DNA of 64,000 bases from Liolophura sinensis (Eukaryota > Mollusca > Polyplacophora > Chitonida > Chitonidae). The stretch covers positions 10,162,281-10,226,280 of the forward strand of contig NC_088301.1 of assembly GCF_032854445.1 (NCBI RefSeq), written 5' to 3'. The position numbers and the translations under genes are program-made. This document shows, piece by piece, positions 12,861 through 24,340 of the stretch. Within the stretch, counting starts at the first letter, position 1; each line of letters starts with the position of its first letter. Under the pieces are notes generated by a model, which was not told where the DNA came from, did no database searches, and saw nothing but the letters and a program-made list of their open reading frames with translations.

Positions 12861-14929
12861 CTTAAGATGATGAATAATCATGACTGATGGCATGCGTTAC
12901 CCGTTTACAGGACACAAGAACAAAGGGGCACGTGGTAGTGCAATTCGATCCCCGCAGATTGTGTTTCCGTCTATGAACAGCTATTGCCTGTGACACCGTC
13001 CTGATTGGATGTAATATAAATGTAACACGTCAACTTTTGACATTCAATTGTTACTGACAGAGTTTCGCAGTTAAGGAACCTTTCAGACTACCTGAGTTTG
13101 TTACAGTTTTAATTATTCTTTTAACTCAGGAAATCTCTTCTCGACCACGGTGCTAAAACGTATTAAATAAGTGACCGACATTTGATTCTGACTGGCAGTC
13201 TTTGCAAGGACTGGTTCTATCGTCCAACTGGTACAGCCTTACGTCTCTTGCCCGATTACCCTTTGCCCTCATCTCTGTTGGTTACTGGGCGGGCTTTCAG
13301 ATCAGTGCTTTCAGTGCCTGGAACGCTAAATAGAAGCTGTTCATCATGTCAATGGTAAGGGTGAGAGCTTCACAAGTAGGGGTGAGGGTTTCGGGTTCTG
13401 GGTATGACCCAACTGTGAGCTTAGACCCAGATTAGATTAAATTAATATGTTCAGCCGTCAAAGAGCAGGTGTGACAAGAGATCGTTAACAAAGAGCTAGA
13501 CGAAATGTCGCCGACTGTCCCGGTCACTTTGACATATATACTGGAGTAATGGACACGAAGCTAGAAATTTTGCTGATTTGCCAGTCATGCAGTCGGCTTT
13601 AATTCTAGCACGTTCTGTTCCAGATGCATTTGTACACCTTTGAATTTTCCCAGTAGGATTAAAGTATCTGCACAACACCTATAAAGCTTACATGGGATTT
13701 CTATTAAACTTAATGCGTTCGATAAAAAGCTTTTTTTGTTAAGTCTGAATTAAAGTCCACTTAAGGCTTTATACCCTTTAACACATGTACCATCTTAAAC
13801 CTGATATGGCAACTGATATGTTCACGTGAGTCATATCACACACCTTAAGATATAAAGACATTATACCTTGCGAAATCATAGCCCACGCAGGGATTTCATG
13901 TAGTTCAATCCTTTCAGGTCACTATAGATACACTATGCAAACAAATAAAAAAAATGTCGTCCTGAAAGACGATCCACTTCCTATGGGCCTACTGCTGTCG
14001 CTGAGGCGGCGATTTGTAACATTTAACGTAGTAATCTTGTTTAGGAGTTGTCGCGAAAAATCACGTCATACGCTCAGTAATGTTAAATTTGAAGTGCATG
14101 CTCCTGGATTTAGACGGCTTATCCAGTGAAATGAACGCTCAACTTGTTTCTGTCGTCGTTGATTTCGTCACTGTTTACAGCATGCAAAATGAAAGTTTTA
14201 AGCCTCTGCCTATATAGTTTTACGGGATGGAAAATTTCTATAGGCCTCTACTACTTAAAACGTGTGGAAAGTGTTGCCAAGATGGCCGGCAAAACGACAT
14301 AAGTCTGTAGCGTTACGCCAATTTGAACCGAATAGGTACCGAGCTCGTATATCTCAAACTTGACAACCTTGGCTCTGCCCCACATTGCGTCTGGGGTATA
14401 TGCATTAAAAACTGGTATTGGCAGTGTTACCATATTGAGAATTGTGGGCGCCGGGGAGGGGGGAGGGGGTTGTCTTGTCTTGCTGCGTTCAGCATAGTGC
14501 AGTGCTTCTTTTTATTTTGCTCGCCAAACAGGCTCTCAAATGCTTTGACCGACATAATATATAGATTAAGTTAAAAACTCCAGCCAACAAACACAGATCT
14601 AAACCTATATGGATGTTACATGTGACGTCTATATTCAAATTGACATCCCTGTAAATGGATATGGGAGTGTATAGCTTTCTATTACTTTGGATGATACAGT
14701 GTGTGGTTTTGTGAATTAAATGCATGGACGTGGCTAGGTATATTACAGAGTGAGATGAACCATGTTTAACTGAGAACGGGTAGGGCTGCCTGAGGTCTGG
14801 CTAATGACTTAATTTATAGATATCGGTAGCCTACGCGGGTAATTATATGGCTTACAGCAATATGAATTGGATATGTTTTGTAGCAGGTTAGCCACATATT
14901 GAAATATATGACACCCCATCCAGTCATAT
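12861..14929. other. Intergenic DNA, no gene seen
   Basis: Only short featureless open frames. A G-rich run (GGGGAGGGGGGAGGGGG) lies near 14,453-14,470. Confidence 0.5.
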
Positions 14930-15125
14930 TATACTGATATCGGGTTAACCAGTCATGTCTCCGTGCTCTAACCTCTCAGTTCTGAACGACAAGCGAGGCA
15001 ACAACAAGTACCATTTATATAGTTTTTGGTATGACCAGACCTGGGTGTGATCCGGGGCCTCCCGACTTAGACCGACACTCTAACCGTCAGGCCACCGAAC
15101 ACTCACCGAACACCCTTCACCTATA
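14930..15125 (-). mobile_element. tRNA-derived SINE (family B) fragment
   Basis: Read on the minus strand, it begins with a tRNA-like head: a GTGGCCTGACGGTTAGAG A-box region and a GATCACACCCAGG B-box region. This is followed by the body containing CTTGCTCG... that is shared with 50,090-50,235 and 17,411-17,520. The GTGAGT tail is missing here. Confidence 0.6.
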
Positions 15126-15280
15126 AACCTGACCACTTTCATACAAGTGAAGCATTCTTGAATATGCGGCGTTAAATATCAGTCAGATTAAGCAACTATT
15201 GTAGTTACAATGACGTGATATTTTGACAATGAATTTGCCACTTTGCATATGCGTGTATATACTATCTGTTGATGTATTCA

Positions 15281-15472
15281 TTTATTTGGTTAGTGTTTTA
15301 CGCCGTATATATTCAAGAATCGTTCAGATATACGAGGGCGGTCAGCATTATGGTGTTGCTGACAGACCTCCCCACATACGGCCGGGAGAGGCAGCAAGAT
15401 CCAGGACTATCACTCACAGCGACTGCAATGGTGAGGCGGTCATCGCGCCGCGCTGGAGCGCTAGGAAAGGCT
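15281..15472 (-). mobile_element. Diverged tRNA-derived SINE (family A)
   Basis: The + strand shows TTTATTTGGTTAGTGTTTTA, CGCCGTATATATTCAAGAA, then CAGCATTATGG, ACCTCCCCACATACGGCCGG and the tRNA-like end CGCGCCGCGCTGGAGCGCTA. It aligns block by block with the full-length copy at 40,482-40,743 but is older. The 73-106 codon + frames over it are element translations. Confidence 0.75.
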
Positions 15473-16056
15473 ATCCTAGTCAATTACTGACCTGGGTTCA
15501 GGGACCTCATGATTCTAAATGCCTCCTCGACGAACTGAAGTAAATAAAAACAGATGCACTTAGCCTTTAACTTAAAAGCATTGAAAATTTCTGTGGTACA
15601 ATAGAGTTTTTCTGAAAGGAGAGCTAGGGGCATATCGCAAAGGGGAATTTCATAACCACCATTATCATGCAGGCATGTCTTCAAAAAACATTAGCTTATT
15701 AAGTATTATCGCTTTGTTAAAATATGCCATAAAAGAGGGCAAATACTGTATTGCGTTTTGCTTGCGGCTGGTGGATAAGAGGCTTTTTGGTTGAATTAAT
15801 GGACGTGCATGTTTTCTGTTCGTTTAAATGCTGAGCTACATTGTTCGATTTTCCAAATTATAAAATTTCAGATATCTATTTTCAATGACGACATTTTCCC
15901 GAGATTAAAATATGTGACCATTAACTTACATGGCTTTAATCTCTTTGAACAATTTAAACGAAATGTTTCAACGTCCGATTCAAAACAGTGAAGAAAGCAT
16001 TGAGCACTGAGGCCTTTCAAGAGAAAGGGTTTATCAGTCTGATTGCGCAATTTACT
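15473..16056. other. Intergenic DNA, no gene seen
   Basis: Nothing recognisable beyond short frames. Confidence 0.5.
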
Positions 16057-16207
16057 CTACGGTGGCCCATATACGACATTTTCCTTAACTTTCCATTTGA
16101 GTGAAAACGTTTTCATCTGGGTGGAAACGGTTTTCACTTTCACCCGAGTGGAAAGCAAAGAAAAAGTTACAAAAATTAAGGAAAATGTCGAAAGTGAGCC
16201 ACCGTAG
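16057..16207. mobile_element. MITE-like palindromic element
   Basis: The ends are inverted repeats of about 30 bp: CTACGGTGGCCCATATACGA at the left, and the reverse complement CTACGGTGGCTCACTTTCGA at the right, each followed by CATTTTCCTTAA. The 151-bp length without an open frame fits a non-autonomous DNA transposon. No clear target duplication was identified. Confidence 0.75.
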
Positions 16208-16554
16208 TATTCAGCTATTGCTAGAATTTCGGCCGAGATAAATTGAACTAACTTGAAGGATAGTAACGGCTAGAGAATGATGGGCTATGATAGATCATTA
16301 AGTGAGATGCGTATTTGTCACGTAGACCTAATTGTAGGTCTATACAGGGCCGGAAATGAGGACTTCGGTATACATAGCCAGAAGTGTACATGTATCAATC
16401 ATAGACTTCAGACATGTAGCTCAACATCACAACAACAGTTACTATATAATATAAAAGCACTAAACAAGCCTACTGATTGCATTGCCCTTTTTTACACCTT
16501 ACCGAAGTACAGTATATAAAGACTATCTGTGACAGCAAAAAAAATTGAAATGTG

Positions 16555-16735
16555 GATCCAGGAATATGGGGAATTGTCCGTATCGAAAGAATTGTCCGTA
16601 GAGGGAATTGTCCGCATAGGCAGGAAATGTCCGTAGGGGGAATTGTCCGTATCGAAGGAATTGTCCGTAAAGGGAATTGTCCGTATAGGATGAATTGTGC
16701 GTTGGGGGAATTGTCCGTATATGGGGAAATATCTG
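16555..16735. repeat. 18-20 bp minisatellite
   Basis: About ten copies of GGGGAATTGTCCGTATCGAA and close variants. The overlapping open frames in three minus and one plus frame are repeat translations. Confidence 0.9.
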
Positions 16736-17410
16736 CGCTCCATAAAATGTGCACGCGGTAATCACCTCGTATATGGTGCACAGATGAAAGTATACACGCA
16801 GAAGAATTGCACTCTACCTATTACTGTGACTTACTCATGACTAATAGTGGCGTTGTCCAAGAGCCCATCAGGCACATGTACAGCTGGCTTACAAGTAATG
16901 GAAAAAAACTAGTGGTGATTTCTCAGAAATCATAAAATTAGGTCATACCTGTTTGAAAGATATCTGTTATCCCCTTGTGTTCGACAAGGACTGACAACAC
17001 AGCGGGGTTGAGAAAAGAGTGGTGAAGTCCTCACAGTAAGTTATGTTCTATTTACATTAATTTATATGTTTACAACTAATGACATACCAGTACTAACTTA
17101 TTTACATAAACTTACATAAAAATGTGGCGTTTTGATATAAAACACAGCCAGGTTAAGGCCCTAAATTTACAGGTATAACGTTGGTATTTTAAATAAAGTG
17201 TACTACGCCCTACTTTTTTATGTCAAACTTTTGCTCAATGTTGTAAAGCATATAGCGCGAGGATATAATGTAGGGCGTTCTAGTTACTGTGCAAATGACT
17301 CGCAGTCATTTGGCATAGAAGAACTGGTTTGTAGAAATACAGCATTTGTACCAACTGTATATATAAGAATATAAGAACATATCTGTCCCCACTGTCGTAA
17401 TATAAAAACA
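16736..17410. other. Intergenic DNA, no gene seen
   Basis: No feature recognised. Confidence 0.5.
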
Positions 17411-17707
17411 TTTTTGTCCCTACTGTCAAAGTTGTATCGTTCTCGCTTGGCGTTCAGCAGTAGGGGGAAAGTGCAACGACAGGTTGACTCATATCAGTAT
17501 CATGGCTCGGATGGGGCGCCTTACTTGCCTTCCGTAAGTCGTCTCAGTAAATCAACACTAGGTAAAAGAGTGGTGGAAATCCATACTGCAACAAGGAGGC
17601 ACATTACATGCAGTCTAAGGACCTTCGTCGTCATACTAGTATGACGAGAAAATTGTTGAAAACTGTTAAGTACGACGTAAAAACCCCAAGCACTCACTCA
17701 ATCACTC
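17411..17707 (+). mobile_element. tRNA-derived SINE (family B), tail ends in ACTCACTC repeat
   Basis: Contains CGTTCTCGCTTGGCGTTCAG, GGGGCGCCTTACTTGCCTTC, a CACATTACATGCAGTCTAAG block and a TACGACGTAAAAACCCCA end, followed by ACTCACTCAATCACTCACTC. The same blocks run in reverse orientation at 49,896-50,235. The 28-bp satellite begins immediately after the tail. Confidence 0.75.
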
Positions 17708-17710
17708 ACT

Positions 17711-20290
17711 CACACCAGCTGTGAACCATAACCCATGACACACCAGTTGTGAAATATGACCCATGACACACCAGTTGTGAACTATGACCCATGACACACC
17801 TGTTGTGGACTATTACCCATGACACACCAGTTGTGAACTATGACCCATGGCACACCAGTTGTGAACTATGACACACAAGTTGTGAACTATGACCCATGAC
17901 ACACCAGTTGTGGACTATTACCCATGACACGCCAGTTGTGGACTATTACCCATGACACACCTGTTGTGGACTATGACCCATGGCCCATAACACACCAGTT
18001 GTGAACTGTAACCCATGACACACCAGTTGTGAACTATTACCCATGACACACCAGTTGTGAACTATGACCCATGGCACACCCGTTGTGAACTATTACCCAT
18101 GACACACCAGTTGTGAAATATGACCCATGGCACACCAGCTGTGAACTATGACCCATGACACACCAGTTGTGAACTATGACCCATGACACACCTGTTGTGG
18201 ACTATGACCCATGACACACCTGTTGTGAACTGTTACCCATGACACACCTGTTGTGAACTATTACCCATGACACACCAGTTGTGAAATATGACCCATGACA
18301 CAGCAGTTGTGAACTATTACCCATGACACAAATGTTGTGAACTATTACCCATGACACACAAGTTGTGAACTTTGACAATGACACACTAGTTGTGGACTAT
18401 TACCCATGACACACCTGTTGTGGACTATGACCCATGACACACCAGTTGTGAACTATTACCCATGACACACCTGTTGTGGACTATGACCCATGACACACCA
18501 GTTGTGAACTATTACCCATGACACAAATGTTGTGAACTATTACCCATGACACACAAGTTGTGAACTTTGACAATGACACACTAGTTGTGAACTATTACCC
18601 ATGACACACCTGTTGTGGACTATGACCCATGACACACCAGTTGTGAACTGTAACCCATGACACACCAGTTGTGAACTATTACTAATGACACACCAGTTGT
18701 GAACTATGACCCATGGCACACCCGTTGTGAACTATGACCCATGACACACCTGTTGTGAACTATTAGCCATGACACACCTGTTGTGAACTATGACCCATGA
18801 CACACCAGTTGTGAACTATGACCCATGACACACCTGTTGTGGACTATTACCCATGACACACCTGTTGTGAACTGTAACCCATGGCACACCAGTTGTGAAC
18901 TATTACCCATGACACACCAGTTGTGAACTATGACCCATGACACGCCAGTTGTGAACTATTACCCATGACACACCAGTTGTAAACTATGACCCATGACACA
19001 CCAGTTGTGAACTATGACCCAGGACACGTCAGTTGTGAACTATTACCCATGACACACCAGTTGTGAACTATGACCCAGGACACGTCAGTTGTGAACTATT
19101 ACCCATGACACACCTGTTGTGAAATATGACCCATGGCACACCAGTTGTGAACTATGACCCATGACACACCAACTGTGAACTATGACCCATGACACACCAG
19201 TTGTGAACTATGACCCATGACACACCAGTTGTGAACTATGACCCATGACACGCCAGTTGTACCAAGTGTACCCATGACAGACCTGTTGTGAAATATGACC
19301 CATGACACACCAGTTGTGAACTATGACCCATGGCACACCAGTTGTGAACTATTACCCATGACACACCGGTTGTGAAATATGACCCATGTCACACCAGTTG
19401 TGAACTATGACCCATGACTCGCCAGTTGTGAACTATGACTCAGGACACGCCAGTTGTGAACTATGACCCATGACACACCAGTTGTGAACTATGACCCATG
19501 ACAAACCTGTTGTGAAATATGACCCATGACACACCTGTTGTAAACTATGACCCATGACACACCAGTTGTGAACTATGACCCATGACACGCAAGTTGTGAA
19601 CTATTAGCCATGACACAGCAGTTGTAAACTATGACCCATGACACAGCAGTTGTGAACTATGACCCATGACAGACCTGTTGTGAAATATGACCCATGGCAC
19701 ACCAGTTGTGAACTATTACCCATGACAGACCTGTTGTGAAATATGACCCATGGCACACCAGCTGTGAACTATGACCCATGACACACCAGTTGTGAACTAT
19801 GACCCATGACACACCAGTTGTGAACTATGACCCATGACACGCCAGTTGTACCAAGTGTACCCATGACAGACCTGTTGTGAATGACTATGGCTTAACGCCA
19901 CATCGGCAATGTTTCAGCCATATCGTGGCGAGACCTGTTGTGAACTATGACCCATGACACACAAGTTGTGAACTATTACCCATGGTACACCAGTTGTGAA
20001 CTATTACCCATGACACACCAGTTGTGAAATATGACCCATGACACACGAGTTGTGAACTATGACCCATGACACACGAGTTGTGAACTATGACCCATGACAC
20101 ACCTGTTGTGAAATATGACCCATGACAGACCAGTTGTGAACTATTACCCATGACACGCCAGTTGTGAACTATTACCCATGACAAACCTGTTGTGAAATAT
20201 GACCCATGACGCACCAGTTGTGAACTATTACCCATGACACACTAGTTGTGGTCTATGGCTTATGACAGACCCGCCGTGAACTATAACCTG
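17711..20290. repeat. 28-bp satellite, about 90 copies
   Basis: Head-to-tail copies of a 28-bp unit, CCCATGACACACCAGTTGTG plus AACTATGA, run for about 2.6 kb. Variants (ATTACC/ATGACC, CCTGTTGTG/CCAGTTGTG, GAAATATG/GAACTATG) are intermixed, consistent with unequal exchange. One SINE-tail block interrupts it at 19,879-19,931. The frames it produces are repeat translations. Confidence 0.96.
19879..19931. mobile_element. SINE-tail fragment inside the 28-bp satellite
   Basis: CTTAACGCCACATCGGCAAT, GTTTCAGCCATATCGTGGCG and flanks match 8,004-8,056 closely. The repeat resumes on both sides (CCTGTTGTGAAT before, GACCTGTTGTGAAC after), so the piece arrived after the array existed. Confidence 0.75.
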
Positions 20291-20550
20291 TGTGATTTAT
20301 GAACTGAGATGCACTATGCGTGAGAAAAGTGCTGTGAATCACCGGTCATAAATCATGAAACTCTGTTTATGAATTACAAACACGAACACAGGAGTTTTGA
20401 ACATCGAATTGTTTTCGATCATGCATCATGGACGAACAGCGGTTCGCCAATTGAATTCCTGACACATCCCACACGATTAGTGTTGTTCGGCTGTGAAGAT
20501 AAAGATGTGGCTGAAGCGAAACGCCGGTGCATCGACCTTGAGCGCCAAAT

Positions 20551-20725
20551 TTATGGGTCTTTTTGCAGATAAATGCGTTACAGGGCTACTCAGTGAGAGG
20601 TCACAGAAATATATGGAGTCAGTAACCCTTATATTGGGTGAGGCTGACGCTTTGCACTATTTATGACGGGCAATGACACCTTTTATTTCTGTACCCTCTT
20701 ACTGAGTAACTGTGTAATGAAAAAT
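20551..20725. mobile_element. Fold-back element, family MITE-2, copy 1
   Basis: The left arm GCGTTACAGGGCTACTCAGT to GAGTCAGTAACCC and the right arm GGGCAATGACACC to TACTGAGTAACTGTGTAAT are inverted copies of about 50 bp around a short loop. A second copy is at 23,800-23,957. The overlapping short + frame (20,663-20,863) is not supported as coding. Confidence 0.75.
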
Positions 20726-21475
20726 AGAGTCCGCAAATGTATTTATCAGTACGCTAGCATTCGTCTGTATCGTACACACAGTAACCCAGCATATATACAT
20801 GTACATATTAATTTGAGCTTCCGCATTCTCTGTAATTCCCCCCGTTGTTTTTGGTGGCATTGAGTGGGTGTAGATTACAGCGAACTCTTGTCATTGCTTG
20901 TTTGGTTTGTACGAAATAAAAACACGGTTGTCATTAGCTGGAAGATACATGTATCACTGGACTGATGAGAGGAAGCATTCATGGATACCTAGTTTGCTCG
21001 CACTGAATGCCGGTGAATGACAGCATGTATATATCTAGTCTTTAAGTAACTCTGGGTCGGTTTACTTCATCATGTTTTTTTTTATGCATTATCACGCGAG
21101 ATCTGTAATGTAGCAGTACAGTGTTTATCTTCCGTTTTAGTCACCATGTTTCTTTTTCCGCTTATCTGTCCACGTCTAATTGTTCAAATTACCCATAATG
21201 ACGAGGGATGAGAGTGTAAGTTATCTAGTTATGAAGCTGCTGTGTATTTCCTTTCATACTTCCAGTAGTACCAAGTGTACACTGTAGGAGAACTTTTTGC
21301 AGTGACCTGCCCAACACATGCGAGGTGCCCTTTGACCTTTTTGTTTGACATGGTATCAACATATGGAAGCCTGTAAAGATTGCATCTTTCCACATGTGGT
21401 GAAAGCAAACTGCATATGCAAGGATGGCTTACTTCAATATTTTGCTCGATTTGCTTGATTGATTGATGTTAGAGA
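20726..21475. other. Intergenic DNA, no gene seen
   Basis: No open frame or repeat recognised. Confidence 0.5.
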
Positions 21476-22035
21476 GGGCCGTGGTCTAGTGATTAAAGGT
21501 GCTGGGACACACGAGGTGGGGGTTCAAAACTGGCATTTGAAGATTCCCCCGCTTCCATTGCTTGCGGGACGGTGTTGATGATAAGCTGTCGAGGATGTAT
21601 ACTTGGCCGTTTGCTCAGTTTAACTTTCGTTGAAGACCACTTGTCTCCCGTCACCAGATGCTAATTCCACAAAGCCATTTCTGACTTAAGTTAAAATTTA
21701 ATATGCCATCTTAAAGTTTATTTTTCGGCTTTAAAAATTAAAATTTTGTCCACCTTATCTATGTTACCTTAAAACAAATGTGCAAAAATTTCAACTCCCA
21801 GTACCAACAACTAAGAACTGTGAAGAGGTTTTAAATTTTAACTTAAGTCACAAACGGCTGAGTAGAATTGGCACCAGGGCGTGTTTATCTGTCCATCACA
21901 CGTGAGAAAGTTTGTCAGTAGCTTGACAAAAGTCTGGTTTACGCCGAGCATTCTGGTGACTCACAATAATGGTGGATTAAAAAATTCTTGAGTATGCCGT
22001 TAAAGAACAATCGAATAAATATATAAATTGACAAA
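21476..22035 (+). mobile_element. tRNA-derived SINE interrupted by a MITE
   Basis: The tRNA-like head has an A-box region GCCGTGGTCTAGTGATTAAA and a B-box region GGGGGTTCAAAACTGGC. The tail side contains ATTCTTGAGTATGCCGTTAA then AACAATCGAATAAATATATAAA, the usual SINE 3' domain. The body is split by the palindromic element at 21,659-21,873. Confidence 0.65.
21659..21873. mobile_element. Palindromic element, family MITE-1, copy 1
   Basis: The left end CTAATTCCACAAAGCCATTT and the reverse complement of the right end, CCAATTCTACTCAGCCGTTT, are both followed by a shared CTTAAGTTAAAATTTA-type stretch, giving terminal inverted repeats of about 40 bp. The flanks CACCAG may be a 6-bp target duplication. 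A related copy is at 55,233-55,409. Confidence 0.75.
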
Positions 22036-22474
22036 TGGATGAAGCTTCGTATGTATCCATATATTAATACCCTACATGTGAAACGAGAGATAATGAGAGC
22101 ACATGAATAATTTGGCCGTCGATCGAAACAAGGAAAAACATAAGCATGCACGTAGCACTGACACAATTTATCCCGCGTATGCATCGGAAAACTGGATTTC
22201 AAAATACATGCTTCTCTTCTACACAGGCGTCCGCGTCAGTTCTCCAGCTATATACGACAAATGTGTCGTGTATTTCCCATGTATGTATCGCCTGTATTAC
22301 ATGTACAGCGCATACGGCGCGTGTGACGTACCTTACCGTTCGTTACAATCTATTAGCTGATGTGGTCACCCGTTAGACAGCCTCTTACTTGTGCTCTGTT
22401 ACAGAAAATTCGCAGCAAGTCTCAGCACAGAGATGATTTTTTGCGTTAATTAGCTGTCATTTTTTTCTTTACAG
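22036..22474. other. Upstream flank of the receptor gene
   Basis: Probably intron or promoter of the receptor gene. A pyrimidine tract TTTTTTTCTTTACAG ends at 22,474. No TATA box can be assigned with confidence. Confidence 0.4.
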
Positions 22475-22520
22475 GTAATTTCGTCTACTGATATGCCAGG
22501 TCTAGTGTGGTCGCTGCATC
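22475..22520 (+). promoter_or_regulatory. Receptor 5' UTR with overlapping upstream ORF
   Basis: A strong acceptor (polypyrimidine then ACAG) at 22,473-22,474 suggests that the first coding exon is preceded by a spliced non-coding exon lying upstream, which I could not locate. An upstream ATG at 22,493 opens a short frame ending at a TGA spanning 22,589-22,591, overlapping the true start out of frame. It could reduce translation of the receptor. Confidence 0.4.
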
Positions 22521-22587
22521 ATGCTCACAAGGGTGTTATCCATATTTGTACAGGCTTTTGTCATGATTACTGCCTCGTCGGAGAATT
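22521..22587 (+). CDS. Receptor exon 1: signal peptide
   Basis: Starts at ATG 22,521 with A at -3. Encodes MLTRVLSIFVQAFVMITASS then EN, a hydrophobic core followed by a small-residue cleavage site. The donor GTGAGT follows, leaving phase 1, which matches exon 2. The alternative ATG at 22,493 is in another frame. Confidence 0.8.
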
Positions 22588-24058
22588 GTGAGTGACCTAT
22601 TATATATTTATTTATGTTATTTATTTATTTATTTGATTCAATTATTTATTCTTTGGTCGGTTGGTTGACTAGGTTGTTGATTCCTTGTTAAAATGGTAAG
22701 TTGCTGTCTTTGTTGTTTATCTATTGTTTTATCTGATCAGTGTTTAAATCTATGCGTCGCAACAGATATTCGTGTTCCATCCGTCAACCAATAAGGATGT
22801 TCCAGGTCAATAATCGCCAGGCCAATTCCCAAGGCGACTGAGTGAAATTAATATTCAAATCGTGTATCATCCTAGAATATCTTGTTGATCTAATTCAACA
22901 AGAAGAATATATTTCCCCCATCCCCCAGTTAAGCGGAATTAGACACAATCATCACGCAGAGCGCCAGAGGTTCTGAACGCTCATCCATATTTACTTACAG
23001 GAGAATTATACTCGTAAAACTAAAGGAACTTGGAGCCATACTGAAGCATGTTTCACTTACATGACCGCCGCAATTCGCCATGTACCTGACAATCCTGCTG
23101 ACTTAAAACCACGGTTCACTTTGGTTGGACACTCAAGAGTGCTCCACCGACAACAAAGTGGCCAGGTTTGCTGAATAAAGTCGGACTCTAGCAATAGTCG
23201 CAGAGGGAGACATTCAGCTCGGCTTCCCTCCTGAACAACTTGGGTTTCACGAAATGACTTTCACGTAATAGACGAAAACTAGCGATAAGTACCAGTTAGG
23301 GTTTCGCGAGTGCTCTTATACGCACTTACGGTAGATCTATAACATGACAGAAACATCGCAAAGTATAAGTAGATTCACTGTAACAACTTGGAGTCAGTGA
23401 ATGAAAAATTATACAATAATTTATGTGATGTTTTTGCTGTACAGACTGAAGTGGCAGCCTTTGAAGAACCCTTGGTCTAACATAAATTTATTTATTTAGC
23501 CTTTGGACTTTCACCAGTTTCTTGGTTCTGGAAACCAAAATATCATTAAAACCTTTGCAGATATACTGGCGAGTTACTTTCTGATAGCAGCTCGACAAGA
23601 AACACAGAAGATGTATTTCAGTTCACTTCAGTTCAGTTACCAGACGAAATACTCCGCTTTTCATTGGACAACAACGGTCACGTGGGGTATGGATATAGTT
23701 TCGAATCCTGCAGATGACGTGCAATGTGTCTACTGAGTAGGTTATCTCCATTTGTTGGGTTGAAGCGATTCACCTATACACCGGTCTTTCGCACTGAATA
23801 GATGGGTCTTTGCAGGATAAATTCGTTACATGGTTACTCAGTGATAGGATACGAAAATGTATGGTGTCAGTAATCCTCGTATTGGGCTAGGCTGATATGG
23901 GGATTATTGACACCATATATTTCCGTATCCTATCACTAGATAACGATGTAACGAATGTTACACATTAACTACAACAAAGTTACACTGGCACATCAATGTG
24001 TACCTTGCGTAAAAATCAATCAATGAATCAATCAGTCAATCAGGTGTTTGATTTCCAG
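22588..24058. other. Receptor intron 1
   Basis: Contains the fold-back element at 23,800-23,957. The + open frame at 23,503-23,736 has no family resemblance, and a splice role was not evident. Confidence 0.6.
23800..23957. mobile_element. Fold-back element, family MITE-2, copy 2
   Basis: ATTCGTTACATGGTTACTCA, GTGATAGGATACG and GGTGTCAGTAATCC on the left are matched in reverse complement by GGATTATTGACACC, CGTATCCTATCACTAG and GTAACGAAT on the right. The flank GGGTCTTTGCAGGATAAAT also matches copy 1 (20,551 on). Confidence 0.8.
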
Positions 24059-24340
24059 GTGAGATCAATACTCACGACGAGAGGCTGAAGCCCGTAGAGA
24101 CTTTAGAACTGGTGGCCGGAGAGATGTTACATTTAAAATGCACGGCGCCTCAACTGCTTGGAGTCAAGAATCTGACCTTTTCCTGGAACAATTTTGACCT
24201 CAGTGAGTACACCAAGACGTTCCCTGAGGAACGCAGAGCTGAACTGCGCGTGGAGAACACAGTGCCGTTCGCCGGAGTCTCACACGTGTACTGCGGATAC
24301 GGCGGTTTACAGGACTGCGGCAAACTTGTACTTATTGGAT
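24059..24340 (+). CDS. Receptor exon 2: Ig-like domain D1
   Basis: The acceptor TTTCCAG ends at 24,058 and the donor GTAAGT starts at 24,341. It enters in phase 1 and leaves in phase 1. The 94 residues include GEMLHLKCTAP, LTFSWNNF and SHVYCGYGG, the B-strand cysteine, C-strand tryptophan and F-strand cysteine of an Ig fold. It ends with CGKLVLIG, which leads into D2 as gp130 D1 does. In gp130 this domain binds a neighbouring cytokine (site 3). Confidence 0.85.
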
